Assembly: GCF_003614435.1 (NCBI RefSeq) | Contig: NZ_CP025546.1 | Location: forward strand, 2,976,001-3,040,000 | DNA from: Mycobacterium paragordonae | GTDB taxonomy: Bacteria; Actinomycetota; Actinomycetes; Mycobacteriales; Mycobacteriaceae | Reading direction: 5' to 3' | DNA length: 64,000 nucleotides | Shown here: positions 45,463 through 56,317 of the stretch, one piece after another | How the letters are laid out: each line of letters starts with the position of its first letter | Position numbering within the stretch: the stretch's first letter is position 1 | Translations under genes and position numbers: made by a program | Notes under the pieces: generated by a model | Database searches by the model: none | Told to the model about the DNA's origin: nothing | Seen by the model: only the letters and a program-made list of their open reading frames with translations

Positions 45463-46971
45463 CTACCGCCCGGCCGCGACTACTTGCGCATTCGCCGGCG
45501 GGGCGGGCGCCGGGGGAGTAGCGGTGCCCGGCAATGGAATCCGGGGCACTCCGGGAGTGCCCAGCCGCCCCGCCAGCCACGGCAGCGCCGTCGCGAAGAC
45601 CTGGTCGGCGAAGGGCCAGTCATGCTTGCCCGGTTGCGAAATCACCGCACAGTCGATGTCGTAGGAGCGGCCGAGCGCACACAACGCGTTGGCGGCGGCA
45701 GTCTGGTTGCTGGGGTTGGCGGCGGCGTCTCGGCCGGCGAGTCGCATGGCGGGGGTGTCGGCGATGGACAGTTCGCGGTGCGCGGGGATCGCGAACCATC
45801 CCGCAACGCCGGTGTACGGGCCGTGCCGGGTGATCACCGTGGTCGGGTCGAATGCCGCCCAGGCCTCGGCGTTGCCACCGAACAGGCGGGATATGGTCTC
45901 CTCCTTGTTTCCCGCATTGGGGTAGAGGTCGCCGGCCACGTCGACAAATGCGCTGAACATGCCGGGGTGCATGACGGTCAGATCCACCGCGCAGGTCCCA
46001 CCCATCGACCAGCCCGCGATGCCCCAATTGGCCGGTTCGGGGCTGGACCCGAATTTTGAAACCATAAACGGCACAACATCTTTGGTCAGATGGTCGGCGG
46101 CGTTGCCGCGCCGCCCGTTGACGCACTCGGTGTCGTTGTTGAACGCACCGCCGGAGTCCACGAAGACCAGCACCGGAGCGTTGCCGTCGTGGGCGGCGGC
46201 AAAGGCGTCGGCGGTCCGCACCGCATTGCCGGCCCGTGCCCAGTCGGCGGGCGTGTTGAATTGACCGCCGATCATCATCACCGTCGGCAGCCGCGGCGGT
46301 GGGTCACTGGCGAACCAGGCCGGTGGCAGGTACACCAGTTCGCCGCGATGCTTGAAATGCGATGCGTCGGAAGGGATGACGACGGGCACCACGCTCCCGT
46401 GCGGCGGGCGGACGCCCTTGCCCTTCATCGCGGTGACGGTGGCCGGATCGGTCTGGTCGGGTAAGGGGCCGGAGGTGAGCTGACCCCACGCCGCTTGCAC
46501 CGTCGGGAAGTAGCCGACCCACATGTTGAGCGTCAACGCGGTGCTGAACAGACACAGCGGCACAGCCAGCAGTGCGATGCCCCGACGCCACCATTGCGCG
46601 CTGCGCCAGCCGAGCATCAGCACCGTCACCGCCAGGCCGGCCAGCCCGGCCCAGAGCCACAGCGCGCCCGGGACGGGCTCGGTGGAAAGCCGGCTGACGA
46701 ATGCGCGCGTCCCGTACGCCGCCACGCCCCCGGCCAATGCCGCCAAGGGCAACCAGCGCAGCCGCCAGGCGCGCGTCCGCCAGCCGATCGCCAGCAGCAA
46801 CGCCACGCCCGTCACGACCTGAACGGTGATCGGCACCCAGCCGTGCATGAGGGAGGTGTGGCTGAACGCCTGCGTCGAGAACCCGTCAGCCGACGCGGCG
46901 GGCGCCAAGCTATGAGGCGTCGACGCGGTCACGGGTTCATTGTTGTTCGCCGGGATCCCATCCGGGATCAT
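45463..46971 (-). CDS. Membrane-anchored alpha/beta-hydrolase (esterase D/antigen-85-like)
   Basis: This 502-residue protein corresponds to Rv1639c. Residues ~40-165 contain four hydrophobic segments; the C-terminal ~300 residues are an alpha/beta-hydrolase with nucleophile elbow GWSMGG, an upstream PVLVFVDSGGAFNNDTECVNG segment and a probable late His (QPGKHDW). The fold and CVNG...GWSMGG arrangement resemble esterase D and the Ag85 mycolyltransferases, so an envelope-lipid esterase or acyltransferase is likely. Substrate unknown. Confidence 0.85.
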   Translation of the reverse strand: MIPDGIPANNNEPVTASTPHSLAPAASADGFSTQAFSHTSLMHGWVPITVQVVTGVALLLAIGWRTRAWRLRWLPLAALAGGVAAYGTRAFVSRLSTEPVPGALWLWAGLAGLAVTVLMLGWRSAQWWRRGIALLAVPLCLFSTALTLNMWVGYFPTVQAAWGQLTSGPLPDQTDPATVTAMKGKGVRPPHGSVVPVVIPSDASHFKHRGELVYLPPAWFASDPPPRLPTVMMIGGQFNTPADWARAGNAVRTADAFAAAHDGNAPVLVFVDSGGAFNNDTECVNGRRGNAADHLTKDVVPFMVSKFGSSPEPANWGIAGWSMGGTCAVDLTVMHPGMFSAFVDVAGDLYPNAGNKEETISRLFGGNAEAWAAFDPTTVITRHGPYTGVAGWFAIPAHRELSIADTPAMRLAGRDAAANPSNQTAAANALCALGRSYDIDCAVISQPGKHDWPFADQVFATALPWLAGRLGTPGVPRIPLPGTATPPAPAPPANAQVVAAGR

Positions 46972-47028
46972 GTTTCCGCAATATTTCCTGTGAGTTAACT
47001 GGACCCGGGCGCGTCAGCTAAGCCGGAC

Positions 47029-50000
47029 CTAGTGCGGTTTGGCGAGGGGGAACGGCAGGGTTTCTCGGATGCTGCGACCGGTGATCAGCATGACGACACG
47101 GTCGACGCCCATTCCCAAGCCTCCGGTGGGGGGCATCGCGTACTCCATCGCCTGCAGGAAGTCCTCGTCGAGTTCCATGGCCTCGGGGTCGCCGCCGGCG
47201 GCCAGCAGCGACTGCTCCTCGAGGCGGCGCCGTTGTTCCACCGGGTCGGTGAGCTCGCTGTAGGCGGTGCCCAACTCGACTCCCCAGGCCACCAGATCCC
47301 AGCGTTCGGCCACCCCGCGCTTACTGCGATGTGGCCTGGTCAGCGGCGATACCGAGGTCGGGAAGTCGATGTAGAACGTCGGGTGCTCGGTGCGGTCCTC
47401 CACCAGGTGCTCGTACAGTTCCAGCACCACCGCGCCGGCGTCCCAGTAGGCCCGGTAGGGGATGCGGGCGGCGTCGCACAGCTTGCGCAGGGTCTTCAGT
47501 GGCGTGTCGGCGTCGATCCCCTCGCCGAGGGCTTCGGAGACCGCGTCGTGGACCGTCTTGACCGGCCACACACCGGAGATGTCGACGGGCTCCAGTCGCG
47601 CTCCGTGGCTAATCGAATCATCCTGAGTTCTGGGCCGCAGCGCGATCTGGGCGCCGTTGGCAGCTTCGGCGGCGTTCTGGATCAGTTCGCGGCATCCGTC
47701 GATCCATACCGTGTAGTCGGCGTGCGCCTGGTAGGCCTCCAGCAGTGTGAATTCGGGGTTGTGGCTGAAGTCGACACCCTCGTTACGGAAGGCCCGGCCG
47801 AGTTCGAAGACCCGTTCCACGCCGCCGACGCACAGGCGCTTGAGGTACAACTCCGGCGCGATGCGCAGAAACAGGTCCATTGCGTAGGCGTTGATGTGGG
47901 TCACGAACGGACGGGCGGTGGCACCCCCGTGGACCTGCTGGAGCATGGGTGTTTCGACCTCGATGAACCCTTTGGCGAACAGGGTCTCGCGAATCGACCG
48001 CAAGGCGCTGCTGCGGGCCGTGATCAGCTGGCGCGACTCCGCATTGACGGCCAGGTCGACATAGCGGGTCCGGACCCGGGCTTCCGGGTCGGTGAGTCCC
48101 TTCCACTTGTCCGGCAGCGGGCGCAGGCATTTGCCGATCAGTCGCCAGTTCGTGACGATCAGCGATCGGGTGCCCTTGTCGCTGAACCCCATCTGTCCGT
48201 TGGCTTCAACCAGGTCGCCGAGGTCGATCGCCGCGTTGAAGTCTGCCGCCCGGCCCTGCTGCAGGCGCGAATTGTCCAGGAGCACTTGCATTTCGCCCGA
48301 CCAGTCGCGCAGGTGCGCGAACAGCACGCCGCCGTAATTGCGGACCCGGAGGATACGTCCGGCCACCGAGACGGGGGCTCCGTCTTCGGCGGCGAGCGCC
48401 TGTACGACGGTGTGGCTGGGCGGTTCACCTACCGGGTACGCCTCAATGCCGCTGTCCTGCAGCTTCTTCAGCTTGGCCAACCGGACCCGCACCTGTTCGG
48501 GCTGACGGCGCCGCATGTCGTCGCTCGCCGGCAGGTCTGCCACCTGCAGTCCACTGACGTCGGGTGCCGTGCCGTCGGGGTGCAATAGTCCGCTGTCCAC
48601 CAGCTGCTGCGGCACGGCCGGGTGGTGGCCGGTGTGTACCTTGTCGCGCCGGGTGAAGGGCAACGTCAGAAAGCCCTCGGCGAACGCCGATGCGACGCCG
48701 ACCTTGGGGATCAACCGAGCGTCGTCGTAGCAGGCGAACCGCGGCACCCATTCGGGCTGGTACTTCATGTTCGAGCGATACAGAGTCTCGATCTGCCACC
48801 AGCGCGAGAAGAAGATCAACAGTCCGCGCCACAGCCGCGCAACCGGGCCGGCGCCCAATTGTTCGCCCTGCTCGAACGCTGAACGAAACATCGCGAAGTT
48901 CAGCGAAATACGATTGATCCCAAGGCTTTCAGCGTGCAGCGCAAGTTCGCTGACCATGAGTTCGATGGTGCCGTTCGGGGATTCCCGGGAACGGCGCATC
49001 ACATCCAGTGAGGCACCGGTGTTACCCCACGGCACCAGTGACAGCATGGCCACCACCTGGTTGTCCGGGCCGATCGCCTCGACCAATAGGCAGTCACCGT
49101 CGGCCGGATCGCCAAGGCGGCCCAGTGCCATGGAGAAACCCCGCTCGGTTTCGGTGTCGCGCCAGGAGTCCGCGCGCTCGACGGTCTGCTCCATCTCGTC
49201 CCGGGGGATGTCGCGGTGCCGGCGGATACGCACCGTCAGCCCGGCCCGCCGAGCCCGCGTCACGGCCTGGCGGACCCCCCGCATCTCCGGGCCGGACAAC
49301 TTGAACTCCGACGGCCGCAGAATCGCCTCGTCGCCGAGCACCAGGGCGTTCAGGCCGGCTTCCCGATACACCCGGGCACCTTCCGAACTGGCGCCCATGA
49401 CCCCCGGCGACCAGCCGTAGGTTTGGGAGAGTTCCATCCAGGCCGCGACTGCCTGCGGCCATGCCCGCGGATCGCCGATCGGGTCCCCACTGGCCAGGCA
49501 GACCCCGAGTTCGACCCGATAGGCGATCGCGGCGCGGCCGCTGGGGGCGAAGATCACCGACTTGTCGCGGCGGGTGGCGAAGTAGGCCAGCGAGTCGTTC
49601 TTCCCCCAGAGTTCGACGAGTCCGCGGATGGCGGACTCGTCCTCACCGGTCAGGGCGTTGTCGGCGCGCTGCGATAGGAACAGCACGATGGTGGCGGCGA
49701 TCAGCGCAAACGCACCGAACAACCCGAAGATCGCATTGAGGAATGTGTGCGGCCGGCCGGTGAACAGGTCGGGATCGGCGAATCCGAAGCCGACGACGCG
49801 GTTTGCCACATAGGGCAACCGGTCCGGCGCCGCCAGCGTCCCGGGGAACATTTCCACCAGACCCCAGGACAGCAGGATCCCGATGGCGCCCCCGACCAGC
49901 AACACGCCCGCCGCCCGGAACAACGCGCCGCGGCGGACCTTGGCCCAGAACTCCCGGTACCCGAGGACCAGCAGCACGATGGTCACGACGTGGAAGGCGA

Positions 50001-50364
50001 ACCCGAGGTTTTCGCCGAACGCCTCGGCGGGAGTGTTGCCGCCGGCGGCGATGTCGGCGGCATTGATTCCGGCGGCCACCACCATGTTGCCCAGCAACAC
50101 CCACCAGGCGATGCGTTTGCGAGCCGCCAGCGCCGCCGCCAGCAAGGCCAGCACGAATGACCAGGCAAAGCTGGTATCGGGGAAGTTGAACAGGTACTTG
50201 TTGATGAACTCCCGCGGCTCGTGGATCAGCCACCGGATCAGCGGGGACACGCTGGCGAGCAGCGACACGGTCGCGATGACGCCGACAATCCACCCGGCTG
50301 CCGCTGGCAGCCAGTGATACCGGGAAGTCGGCCGGCGCGTCGGGCGCGGCTTAGTGAGTGTCAC
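47029..50364 (-). CDS. lysX: LysX: MprF-like lysyl-lipid synthase fused to lysyl-tRNA synthetase
   Basis: This 1111-residue protein starts at GTG 50364 ([18 protein letters not shown]). About seven membrane helices (20-230) are followed by an MprF-type aminoacyl-phosphatidylglycerol synthase domain (~240-590; [27 protein letters not shown]). Next come the anticodon-binding OB fold (~650-760) and a class II lysyl-tRNA synthetase core with motif 2 [18 protein letters not shown] and motif 3 [11 protein letters not shown]. It charges tRNA-Lys and transfers lysine to phosphatidylglycerol in the membrane, giving resistance to cationic peptides. It is divergent from the infC leader. Confidence 0.95.
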   Translation of the reverse strand: MTLTKPRPTRRPTSRYHWLPAAAGWIVGVIATVSLLASVSPLIRWLIHEPREFINKYLFNFPDTSFAWSFVLALLAAALAARKRIAWWVLLGNMVVAAGINAADIAAGGNTPAEAFGENLGFAFHVVTIVLLVLGYREFWAKVRRGALFRAAGVLLVGGAIGILLSWGLVEMFPGTLAAPDRLPYVANRVVGFGFADPDLFTGRPHTFLNAIFGLFGAFALIAATIVLFLSQRADNALTGEDESAIRGLVELWGKNDSLAYFATRRDKSVIFAPSGRAAIAYRVELGVCLASGDPIGDPRAWPQAVAAWMELSQTYGWSPGVMGASSEGARVYREAGLNALVLGDEAILRPSEFKLSGPEMRGVRQAVTRARRAGLTVRIRRHRDIPRDEMEQTVERADSWRDTETERGFSMALGRLGDPADGDCLLVEAIGPDNQVVAMLSLVPWGNTGASLDVMRRSRESPNGTIELMVSELALHAESLGINRISLNFAMFRSAFEQGEQLGAGPVARLWRGLLIFFSRWWQIETLYRSNMKYQPEWVPRFACYDDARLIPKVGVASAFAEGFLTLPFTRRDKVHTGHHPAVPQQLVDSGLLHPDGTAPDVSGLQVADLPASDDMRRRQPEQVRVRLAKLKKLQDSGIEAYPVGEPPSHTVVQALAAEDGAPVSVAGRILRVRNYGGVLFAHLRDWSGEMQVLLDNSRLQQGRAADFNAAIDLGDLVEANGQMGFSDKGTRSLIVTNWRLIGKCLRPLPDKWKGLTDPEARVRTRYVDLAVNAESRQLITARSSALRSIRETLFAKGFIEVETPMLQQVHGGATARPFVTHINAYAMDLFLRIAPELYLKRLCVGGVERVFELGRAFRNEGVDFSHNPEFTLLEAYQAHADYTVWIDGCRELIQNAAEAANGAQIALRPRTQDDSISHGARLEPVDISGVWPVKTVHDAVSEALGEGIDADTPLKTLRKLCDAARIPYRAYWDAGAVVLELYEHLVEDRTEHPTFYIDFPTSVSPLTRPHRSKRGVAERWDLVAWGVELGTAYSELTDPVEQRRRLEEQSLLAAGGDPEAMELDEDFLQAMEYAMPPTGGLGMGVDRVVMLITGRSIRETLPFPLAKPH

Positions 50365-50779
50365 AGACCGCGAGGATATTCGCTTAGGCTGGGAAATTCC
50401 CGGCGTTAGCGACGACTTGCCAAGACTGGCTTGATAAATGGAGCCGGGTGTCTGAGCCTGGCGGATTGCCGGACCGATCCGTTATGCCTGCTAGACTGAT
50501 CGCTGCGACCATCCCGGCGGCAAGCCAGGGACAGTGAAGAGGAGTCCCACTCCCACCGGTTGCCACGAGATTTCTCAAGGCAATCCGGTCCGGTCACAGG
50601 CATCGTGAAGATGCCTGTTCTGTGCATTGCGCAGGCGGTTTGACCAGGTCAAGCCGCGATCGGTCGGCAATGGGCCCTGCGTGTGCAGGGCTTTTTTGCT
50701 GATGGTTGGTGTGCCTCCACCACTGTTTCCAGGCCCCGTCCACGGCCGCACTGAAACAGAAGCCAACGAGGGAGGCCCC
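50365..50779 (+). promoter_or_regulatory. Leader region of the infC-rpmI-rplT operon
   Basis: The 415-bp gap between the divergent lysX and infC genes holds no gene that I can support. Its infC-proximal ~200 bp behave like a structured 5' leader, including a strong intrinsic terminator at 50674-50697 and the GAGGGAGG ribosome binding site at 50768-50775. In many bacteria this operon is autoregulated through its leader by L20 or IF3; which applies here is not visible. Confidence 0.6.
50674..50697 (+). terminator. Intrinsic terminator/attenuator in the infC leader
   Basis: GCCCTGC (50674-50680) pairs perfectly with GCAGGGC (50685-50691) over loop GTGT, followed by six T. This classic U-tailed terminator is unusual in mycobacteria and sits 83 bp before infC, so it probably attenuates the operon. 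Confidence 0.82.
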
Positions 50780-51370
<591 letters not shown>

Positions 51371-51426
51371 CAACAGCACGCAGCACCACCAGAACAGCTC
51401 ACGAGAATCAGGAAAACCGAGGAAAC

Positions 51427-51621
51427 ATGCCTAAGGCCAAGACCCACAGCGGGGCTTCGAAGCGGTTCCGGCGCACCGGCACCGGCAAGATCGTCCGGCA
51501 GAAAGCCAACCGCCGGCATCTGCTCGAGCACAAGGCGACCAAGCGCACCCGTCGGCTCGACGGTCGCACGGTGGTGTCGGCCAACGACACCAAGCGGGTC
51601 AACTCGATGCTCAACGGCTGA
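51427..51621 (+). CDS. rpmI: 50S ribosomal protein L35
   Basis: This 64-residue, strongly basic protein has the L35 signature [21 protein letters not shown] and [14 protein letters not shown]. It lies 56 bp after infC and 89 bp before rplT, in the standard order. Confidence 0.97.
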   Translation: MPKAKTHSGASKRFRRTGTGKIVRQKANRRHLLEHKATKRTRRLDGRTVVSANDTKRVNSMLNG

Positions 51622-51710
51622 CGCCGCGCCGCATCCCCCAACGAAACCCCCATCGACAGCGGGCTTTTCGGCAGCCCCCGACCGATTTTGAACGAGAGTA
51701 GGAACACCCC

Positions 51711-52100
51711 ATGGCACGCGTGAAGCGGGCGGTAAACGCCCACAAGAAGCGGCGCAGCGTCCTTAAAGCCTCGAAGGGCTATCGCGGCCAGCGATCCCGG
51801 CTCTACCGCAAGGCCAAAGAGCAGCAACTGCATTCGCTGCAGTACGCATACCGCGACCGTCGTGCTCGCAAGGGCGAGTTCCGCAAGCTGTGGATCTCGC
51901 GGATCAACGCCGCCGCGCGTGCCAACGACATCACCTACAACCGGCTGATCCAGGGCCTCAAGGCCGCCGGCGTCGAGGTGGACCGCAAGAACCTGGCCGA
52001 CATCGCGATCAGCGATCCGGCGGCGTTCACCGCGCTGGTCGAGGTCGCACGGGCCGCGCTGCCTGAGGACGTCAACGCACCCTCCGGAGAGGCTGCCTAA
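51711..52100 (+). CDS. rplT: 50S ribosomal protein L20
   Basis: This 129-residue basic protein has [37 protein letters not shown] and [23 protein letters not shown], the L20 signature. It binds 23S rRNA early in 50S assembly and in many bacteria represses its own operon. Confidence 0.97.
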   Translation: MARVKRAVNAHKKRRSVLKASKGYRGQRSRLYRKAKEQQLHSLQYAYRDRRARKGEFRKLWISRINAAARANDITYNRLIQGLKAAGVEVDRKNLADIAISDPAAFTALVEVARAALPEDVNAPSGEAA

Positions 52101-52119
52101 CCCACCGGGTCCGCAGACC

Positions 52120-52920
52120 ATGACGGCTGCGCTCACCGAGCGCTCGGCCCGGGTGGCGGCGGCGGTCAAGCTGCACCGTCACGTGGGCCGGCGCCGCGCA
52201 GGGCTGTTTCTCGCCGAAGGTCCCAATCTGGTTGAAGCGGCCCTGCAGCGTGGGCTGGTCCGGGATCTGTTCGTTACCGAGGACGCCGCGCGCCGGCACG
52301 ACGCGCTGGTCACCGGGCAGCGGGTGCCGGTGCACCCGGTGACCGAACGCGCCGCAAAGGCGTTGTCCGACACGGTGACTCCCAGTGGTCTGATTGCGGT
52401 ATGCGAGATCCCGGCGACGAGCCTGGACGACGTGCTTGCCTCATCGCCGGGGCTGATCGCGGTTGCGGTGGACATCAGCGAACCGGGCAACGCCGGCACG
52501 CTCATCCGCATCGCCGATGCGATGGGCGCCGCGGCGGTACTTCTGGCGGGGCACAGCGTCGACCCCTACAACGGCAAGTGCCTGCGCGCCTCGACCGGCA
52601 GCATCTTCTCGATACCCGTCGTGGTCGCACCCGACACCGCGGAGGTGCTCGCCCTGCTGCGGGCGGGCGGTTTGCAGGTGCTGGCCACCGCGGTGGACGG
52701 CGAAATCTCCCTCGACGATGCCGACCCGATCCTCGCGCGGCCGACGGCGTGGCTGTTCGGACCTGAGGCGCAAGGGCTGCCGGCCGAGGTTGCCGCGCAA
52801 GCCGATCGCCGGTTGCGTATCCCGATGGCAGGGGGAGCGGAGAGCCTGAATGTTGCTGCGGCCGCTGCCATCTGCCTGTACCAGAGTGCCCGCGAATTAA
52901 GACTTGGTCAGCGAAGGTGA
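52120..52920 (+). CDS. tsnR: TrmH/SpoU-family rRNA 2'-O-methyltransferase
   Basis: This 266-residue protein starts at ATG 52120, 19 bp after rplT. It has an N-terminal L30e-like substrate-binding part (RRAGLFLAEGPNLVEAALQRG) and a SPOUT knot with motif 1 ISEPGNAGTLIRIADAMGA, motif 2 LFGPEAQGLP and motif 3 SLNVAAAAAICLY. It uses S-adenosylmethionine to methylate 23S rRNA ribose. It corresponds to Rv1644. Confidence 0.92.
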   Translation: MTAALTERSARVAAAVKLHRHVGRRRAGLFLAEGPNLVEAALQRGLVRDLFVTEDAARRHDALVTGQRVPVHPVTERAAKALSDTVTPSGLIAVCEIPATSLDDVLASSPGLIAVAVDISEPGNAGTLIRIADAMGAAAVLLAGHSVDPYNGKCLRASTGSIFSIPVVVAPDTAEVLALLRAGGLQVLATAVDGEISLDDADPILARPTAWLFGPEAQGLPAEVAAQADRRLRIPMAGGAESLNVAAAAAICLYQSARELRLGQRR

Positions 52921-53004
52921 CCTTTCGGTCGCCCGCTCGGCTCAATGAGGCAGGCCGAATCGGTAAAGCCTTTGAAACTCATTGGTGACAGTGCTGACGC
53001 CTGA

Positions 53005-53032
53005 CTGTTACTATTCGGCTCTCGTCCAATAG
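53005..53032 (+). promoter_or_regulatory. Promoter-like block upstream of first PE gene
   Basis: CTGTTACTATTCGGCTCTCG and the following CCAATAG match 54181-54208 at 24 of 28 positions. The block ends 40 bp before the PE start, a promoter-like distance; TACTAT could serve as a -10. Confidence 0.5.
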
Positions 53033-53072
53033 GCGGGTCTGGGGTCGGCGGGTCTCCGTAAAGGGGGAATTC

Positions 53073-54059
53073 ATGTCACTTCTCACGGTTGTTCCGGACG
53101 CTGTGGCGACGGCAAGCAGCAACATTGAAAGCATGGGCTCGTCGTTACGCAGCGCGAGCGACGCGGCGGTGCGCAGCACCACTGCGATCGCGCCGCCGGG
53201 TGCTGATGAAATCTCGGCGGCGATCACCTCGCTATTCGGAACACATGGCCAGGAATTCGCCGCAGTCAATGCCAGGGCCGCGGCTTTTCAAGCCGAGTTC
53301 GTAAAACTTTTGAACGGCGGCGCGGCCCAGTATGTGAACGCCGAGATCGCCAATGCTCAGCAGGCTTTGAGCGGTTTGTTGGGCGGCGCCGGCGTCATCA
53401 ACCCGGCCGAGGCCGTCAGCCAAACCAGCTCGATCAGTACCCCGTTCGGCCCGATATCCATCACGCAGACGTTCGATGTCCCGTCGTCAGGCAACGGACC
53501 GCTGAGCGCAGCGATCAGTGCCGTCACGCCTCTTGGTCCCGTGTCATTCGCCGTCAACGGTGCGGTCTCCACAGTGGGCAGCCCCACGTCCGTGGTGTCG
53601 ACACTCGGGCTCACCGGCGGGACGATCAGCGTGCCCACCCCGCTGCGACTCGCCATCGGCGCGGCAGGTCCGATGATCACCGGCGGCTACTCGCTGTTCA
53701 ACAGCTACAACGCGTTTACCTCCGCCATGACCGGCGGAAACGTCCTGGGAGCGGCCACCGCCTTCTTCTCCGCGCCATTCAACTGGACGAATGCCGTCCT
53801 CTTCGGTCATCAGACGATCACCTTGCCGCTGGGGCAGATCGGTGGGACGGGTCCAGACGTCAGCCTTGGCATTCCGTTCGGTGGGCTCTTCGCGTCCTCG
53901 GCGCCGATCACGATGTCTGTGCCCGCATTCAGCATCACCGACGCCAGCGCCGTACCCTCCGTCACCCAGGCGTGGTCTGGTTCGAACTTCGCCTTCGGCG
54001 GCTCACAGTTCGGCGGTCTCGGCACGGAAGTCTTGAAGGCTTTCGGTCTTCCGCTTTAA
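53073..54059 (+). CDS. PE family protein with unique C-terminal domain (first of pair)
   Basis: This 328-residue protein starts MSLLTVVPDAVATASS at ATG 53073. The PE domain spans ~1-95 (ADEISAAITSLFGTHGQEFAAVNARAAAFQAEF). The C-terminal ~230 residues are not PGRS but a Gly/Ser/Thr/Pro-rich, beta-rich domain (TPFGPISITQTF, TPLGPVSFAVNGAV, LPLGQIGGTGPDVSLGIPF). In position it corresponds to M. tuberculosis PE17 (Rv1646), and it is paralogous to the next gene. Confidence 0.9.
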   Translation: MSLLTVVPDAVATASSNIESMGSSLRSASDAAVRSTTAIAPPGADEISAAITSLFGTHGQEFAAVNARAAAFQAEFVKLLNGGAAQYVNAEIANAQQALSGLLGGAGVINPAEAVSQTSSISTPFGPISITQTFDVPSSGNGPLSAAISAVTPLGPVSFAVNGAVSTVGSPTSVVSTLGLTGGTISVPTPLRLAIGAAGPMITGGYSLFNSYNAFTSAMTGGNVLGAATAFFSAPFNWTNAVLFGHQTITLPLGQIGGTGPDVSLGIPFGGLFASSAPITMSVPAFSITDASAVPSVTQAWSGSNFAFGGSQFGGLGTEVLKAFGLPL

Positions 54060-54180
54060 CCGACGGCGCACGGACCTAAACGGCGTCAGGTGCAGGTTAT
54101 TCGCCTGCGATAGCAAATTATTTGCATGACGCAATTCCTCCGCGACATGCGAATTCGTTGAGCTGATATCGCATATCCCG

Positions 54181-54208
54181 CTGTTAGTATTCGCCTCACG
54201 TCGAATAG
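54181..54208 (+). promoter_or_regulatory. Promoter-like block upstream of second PE gene
   Basis: The block is nearly identical to 53005-53032 and ends 36 bp before the second PE start. Conservation outside the coding region suggests a functional promoter copied with the gene. Confidence 0.5.
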
Positions 54209-54244
54209 TCGACGCGTCGCAAGACTCTCGGGCAGGGGTTGGCT

Positions 54245-55039
54245 ATGTCGCAATTAACCGTGGTGCCAGAACTTTTGAAGACGGCCAGTGGGTGCCTGGA
54301 ATCGGTGGGTGCCGGGCTACGAACGGCGAATGCGGCGGCGGCAGCCCGAACCACCGCAATCGCGGCCCCGGCACTCGATGAAATCTCGGCGGCCATCACG
54401 GCGCTGCTGGGCCGGCACGGCCAACAATTCCAAGCCCTGAGCGCGCAGACCGCTGCCTACCACGACACCTTCGTCAACTTATTGAATGGCGGCGCCGCGC
54501 AGTATCTGAGTGCCGAATTCGCCAATGTGCAGCAAACTTTGGCGAACGCCGGCGGGGTGGGCGCGGCCGAGGCCAGCCCGTTGGACACCTTCATCAGCCT
54601 CACCACGGTTAGCCAGAACTCCAATTACGGCCCGTTGCAGATCTCCTCGAGCTACGGCTTAGGCGGGTTGTACCAATCCGCGGTCCTCACCAGTCCTCTG
54701 GGTCCGGTGGGATCGTTTTCGCTCAGTGCGGCACCGATCATCCCTGCCGACCTGTCCAGTGTGGGCGGCTTCGCCGCCAATATGACTGGCACCGCCTACA
54801 CGGCGTTCGGCCCGGTGAACTGGCTGTCGGCGGGCGGCAACCTACTCGTCTCGCCGACCGGAGGATTCACCGGATCCCTGTCCGGACCCTCACCGCTGGG
54901 CCCGGTCGCGATCACCGTGAACGGAACGGTACCCACCGTCACCGGCGGCTCGATTACCGCGCTGGGCTGGGAGTTCTATTTCCAGGGCACCCAGTTCGGT
55001 TTCATCCCGCGATTCCTGCAGCCACTCGGTTTGATTTAG
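54245..55039 (+). CDS. PE family protein (second of pair)
   Basis: This 264-residue protein starts MSQLTVVPELLKTASG at ATG 54245. The PE domain (~1-95) is close to that of the preceding gene (LDEISAAITALLGRHGQQFQALSAQTAAYHDTFVNLLNGGAAQYLSAE). The C-terminal part shares the TSPLGPVGSFSLS and PSPLGPVAITVNGTV type strands but is shorter, so the genes duplicated and one then shortened. The stop lies inside the first unit of a tandem repeat. Confidence 0.9.
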   Translation: MSQLTVVPELLKTASGCLESVGAGLRTANAAAAARTTAIAAPALDEISAAITALLGRHGQQFQALSAQTAAYHDTFVNLLNGGAAQYLSAEFANVQQTLANAGGVGAAEASPLDTFISLTTVSQNSNYGPLQISSSYGLGGLYQSAVLTSPLGPVGSFSLSAAPIIPADLSSVGGFAANMTGTAYTAFGPVNWLSAGGNLLVSPTGGFTGSLSGPSPLGPVAITVNGTVPTVTGGSITALGWEFYFQGTQFGFIPRFLQPLGLI

Positions 55040-55140
55040 CGGCCCCAGGCCGCAGGGTTTGATCTAGCGGCCCCAGGCCGCCGGGCTTGATCCAACGGCC
55101 CCAGGCGCCCGGTTTGATCCAACGGGTCTCAAGCGGCCCG
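55028..55140. repeat. Four tandem ~28-bp repeats at convergent gene ends
   Basis: Units begin GGTTTGATTTAGCGGCCCC (55028), GGTTTGATCTAGCGGCCCC (55056), GGCTTGATCCAACGGCCCC (55084) and GGTTTGATCCAACGGG (55111). The first contains the stop codon of the PE gene; the last runs into the 3' end of the convergent DUF2236 gene. It looks like a minisatellite. Confidence 0.78.
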
Positions 55141-56172
55141 GCTGCGTCCGCGCGCCGGCCGCAGCCCGGCGATCGACAGAGTGCTGTGCACCAGCGCTCC
55201 GGCGCGCTCCATGATCAGCCGCGCCGGCTCGAGCGGCGAACGGGGCCGGGGCGGGAAGTAGTGCATCGGTAGCCCACGACGGTCCCGCGGTGGCGCCATG
55301 AACGCGGGCGCCTCGACCAACGGCGCGTCGCTGCGGATCCGTCCCTCGGCGCGGCGGTAGGCGGCCAACGCCCGAGGGTGCAGCCGGATCTCGTCGGGCA
55401 CCGCCAGGAACGCCAGTTCAACCAGCTTGCCGAATGCCCGCAGCAGCACCTCATCGCCCGGGGTCCAGCGCATGCCCGCCTTTTCCCGGACCGCGGGCTC
55501 AAAGAGCCCCGCCGCGATCCAGCGCTGACCCGCGACCATGGGCTTGAACATCTGGTCCCAGATCGGAGTAGGGATCAGCACGAACTTCGGTTTGGGGATC
55601 CGGATCTGGAAGATGTCCAGGACCGCCTGGTTGATCTCCAGCTCCTCGCGCCCGACCCGCTCCCAGTACTCCTGAAATTCCTCCCACGAGTTGGGCACCG
55701 GCCGCATGCTCATGCCGTACATCCGGTACCACTGCACATGCTCGTCGAACAACTGACGCTTCTCGGCTTCGGTCAGTCCGCCGCAGAAGTACTCCGCGAC
55801 CTTGATGACGAGCATGAAGAACGTCGCGTGCGCCCAGTAGAACGTCTCGGGGTTCAGCGCGTGATAGCGCCGGCCCGCGCCGTCGGTTCCTTTGATGGTG
55901 CGGTGGTAGCTCTTGATCTGCTGGCCGGTTTGGGCCGCCCGGTCACCGTCATAGACCACGCCCATGATCGGGTAGACGGACCTGGCCACTCGCTGCAGCG
56001 GCTCGCGCAGCAGGATGGAGTGCTCCTCAACCCCCGCGCCGAGCTCCGGATACATGTTCTGTATTGCGCCGATCCAGACACCCATCATCCCGGTGCGCAG
56101 ATCCCCGAAATATTTCCAGGTCAGCGAGTCGGGCCCGAGGGGGTCAGCCGCTGTCGTCGAGGTAACAGTCAT
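55129..56172 (-). CDS. DUF2236/MpaB-like oxygenase-family protein, Rv1645c type
   Basis: This 347-residue protein starts MTVTSTTAADPLGPDS at ATG 56172, with GGAGG 7 bp upstream. It is mostly helical, with the DUF2236 hallmarks: an N-terminal FGDLRTGMMGVWIGAIQNMYPELGAGVEEHS, SYHRTIKGTDGAGRRYHALNPETFYWAHATFF and EHVQWYRMYGMSM. The His residues in these helices resemble the heme ligands of latex-clearing protein and MpaB. An oxygenase role is inferred; substrate unknown. Confidence 0.85.
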   Translation of the reverse strand: MTVTSTTAADPLGPDSLTWKYFGDLRTGMMGVWIGAIQNMYPELGAGVEEHSILLREPLQRVARSVYPIMGVVYDGDRAAQTGQQIKSYHRTIKGTDGAGRRYHALNPETFYWAHATFFMLVIKVAEYFCGGLTEAEKRQLFDEHVQWYRMYGMSMRPVPNSWEEFQEYWERVGREELEINQAVLDIFQIRIPKPKFVLIPTPIWDQMFKPMVAGQRWIAAGLFEPAVREKAGMRWTPGDEVLLRAFGKLVELAFLAVPDEIRLHPRALAAYRRAEGRIRSDAPLVEAPAFMAPPRDRRGLPMHYFPPRPRSPLEPARLIMERAGALVHSTLSIAGLRPARGRSRAA

Positions 56173-56317
56173 CACGGCCTCCAAAGCGCCTCATTTTGGG
56201 CTCACGATAATGGTGACAACGTGCGTTGTCTAGCACATCGACATATGCGTCGTATCTGTGTTACGGACTCTCCACAGCACCGCCGCACGCGCGTGATCAG
56301 CAGGTTTACCGCGACTT

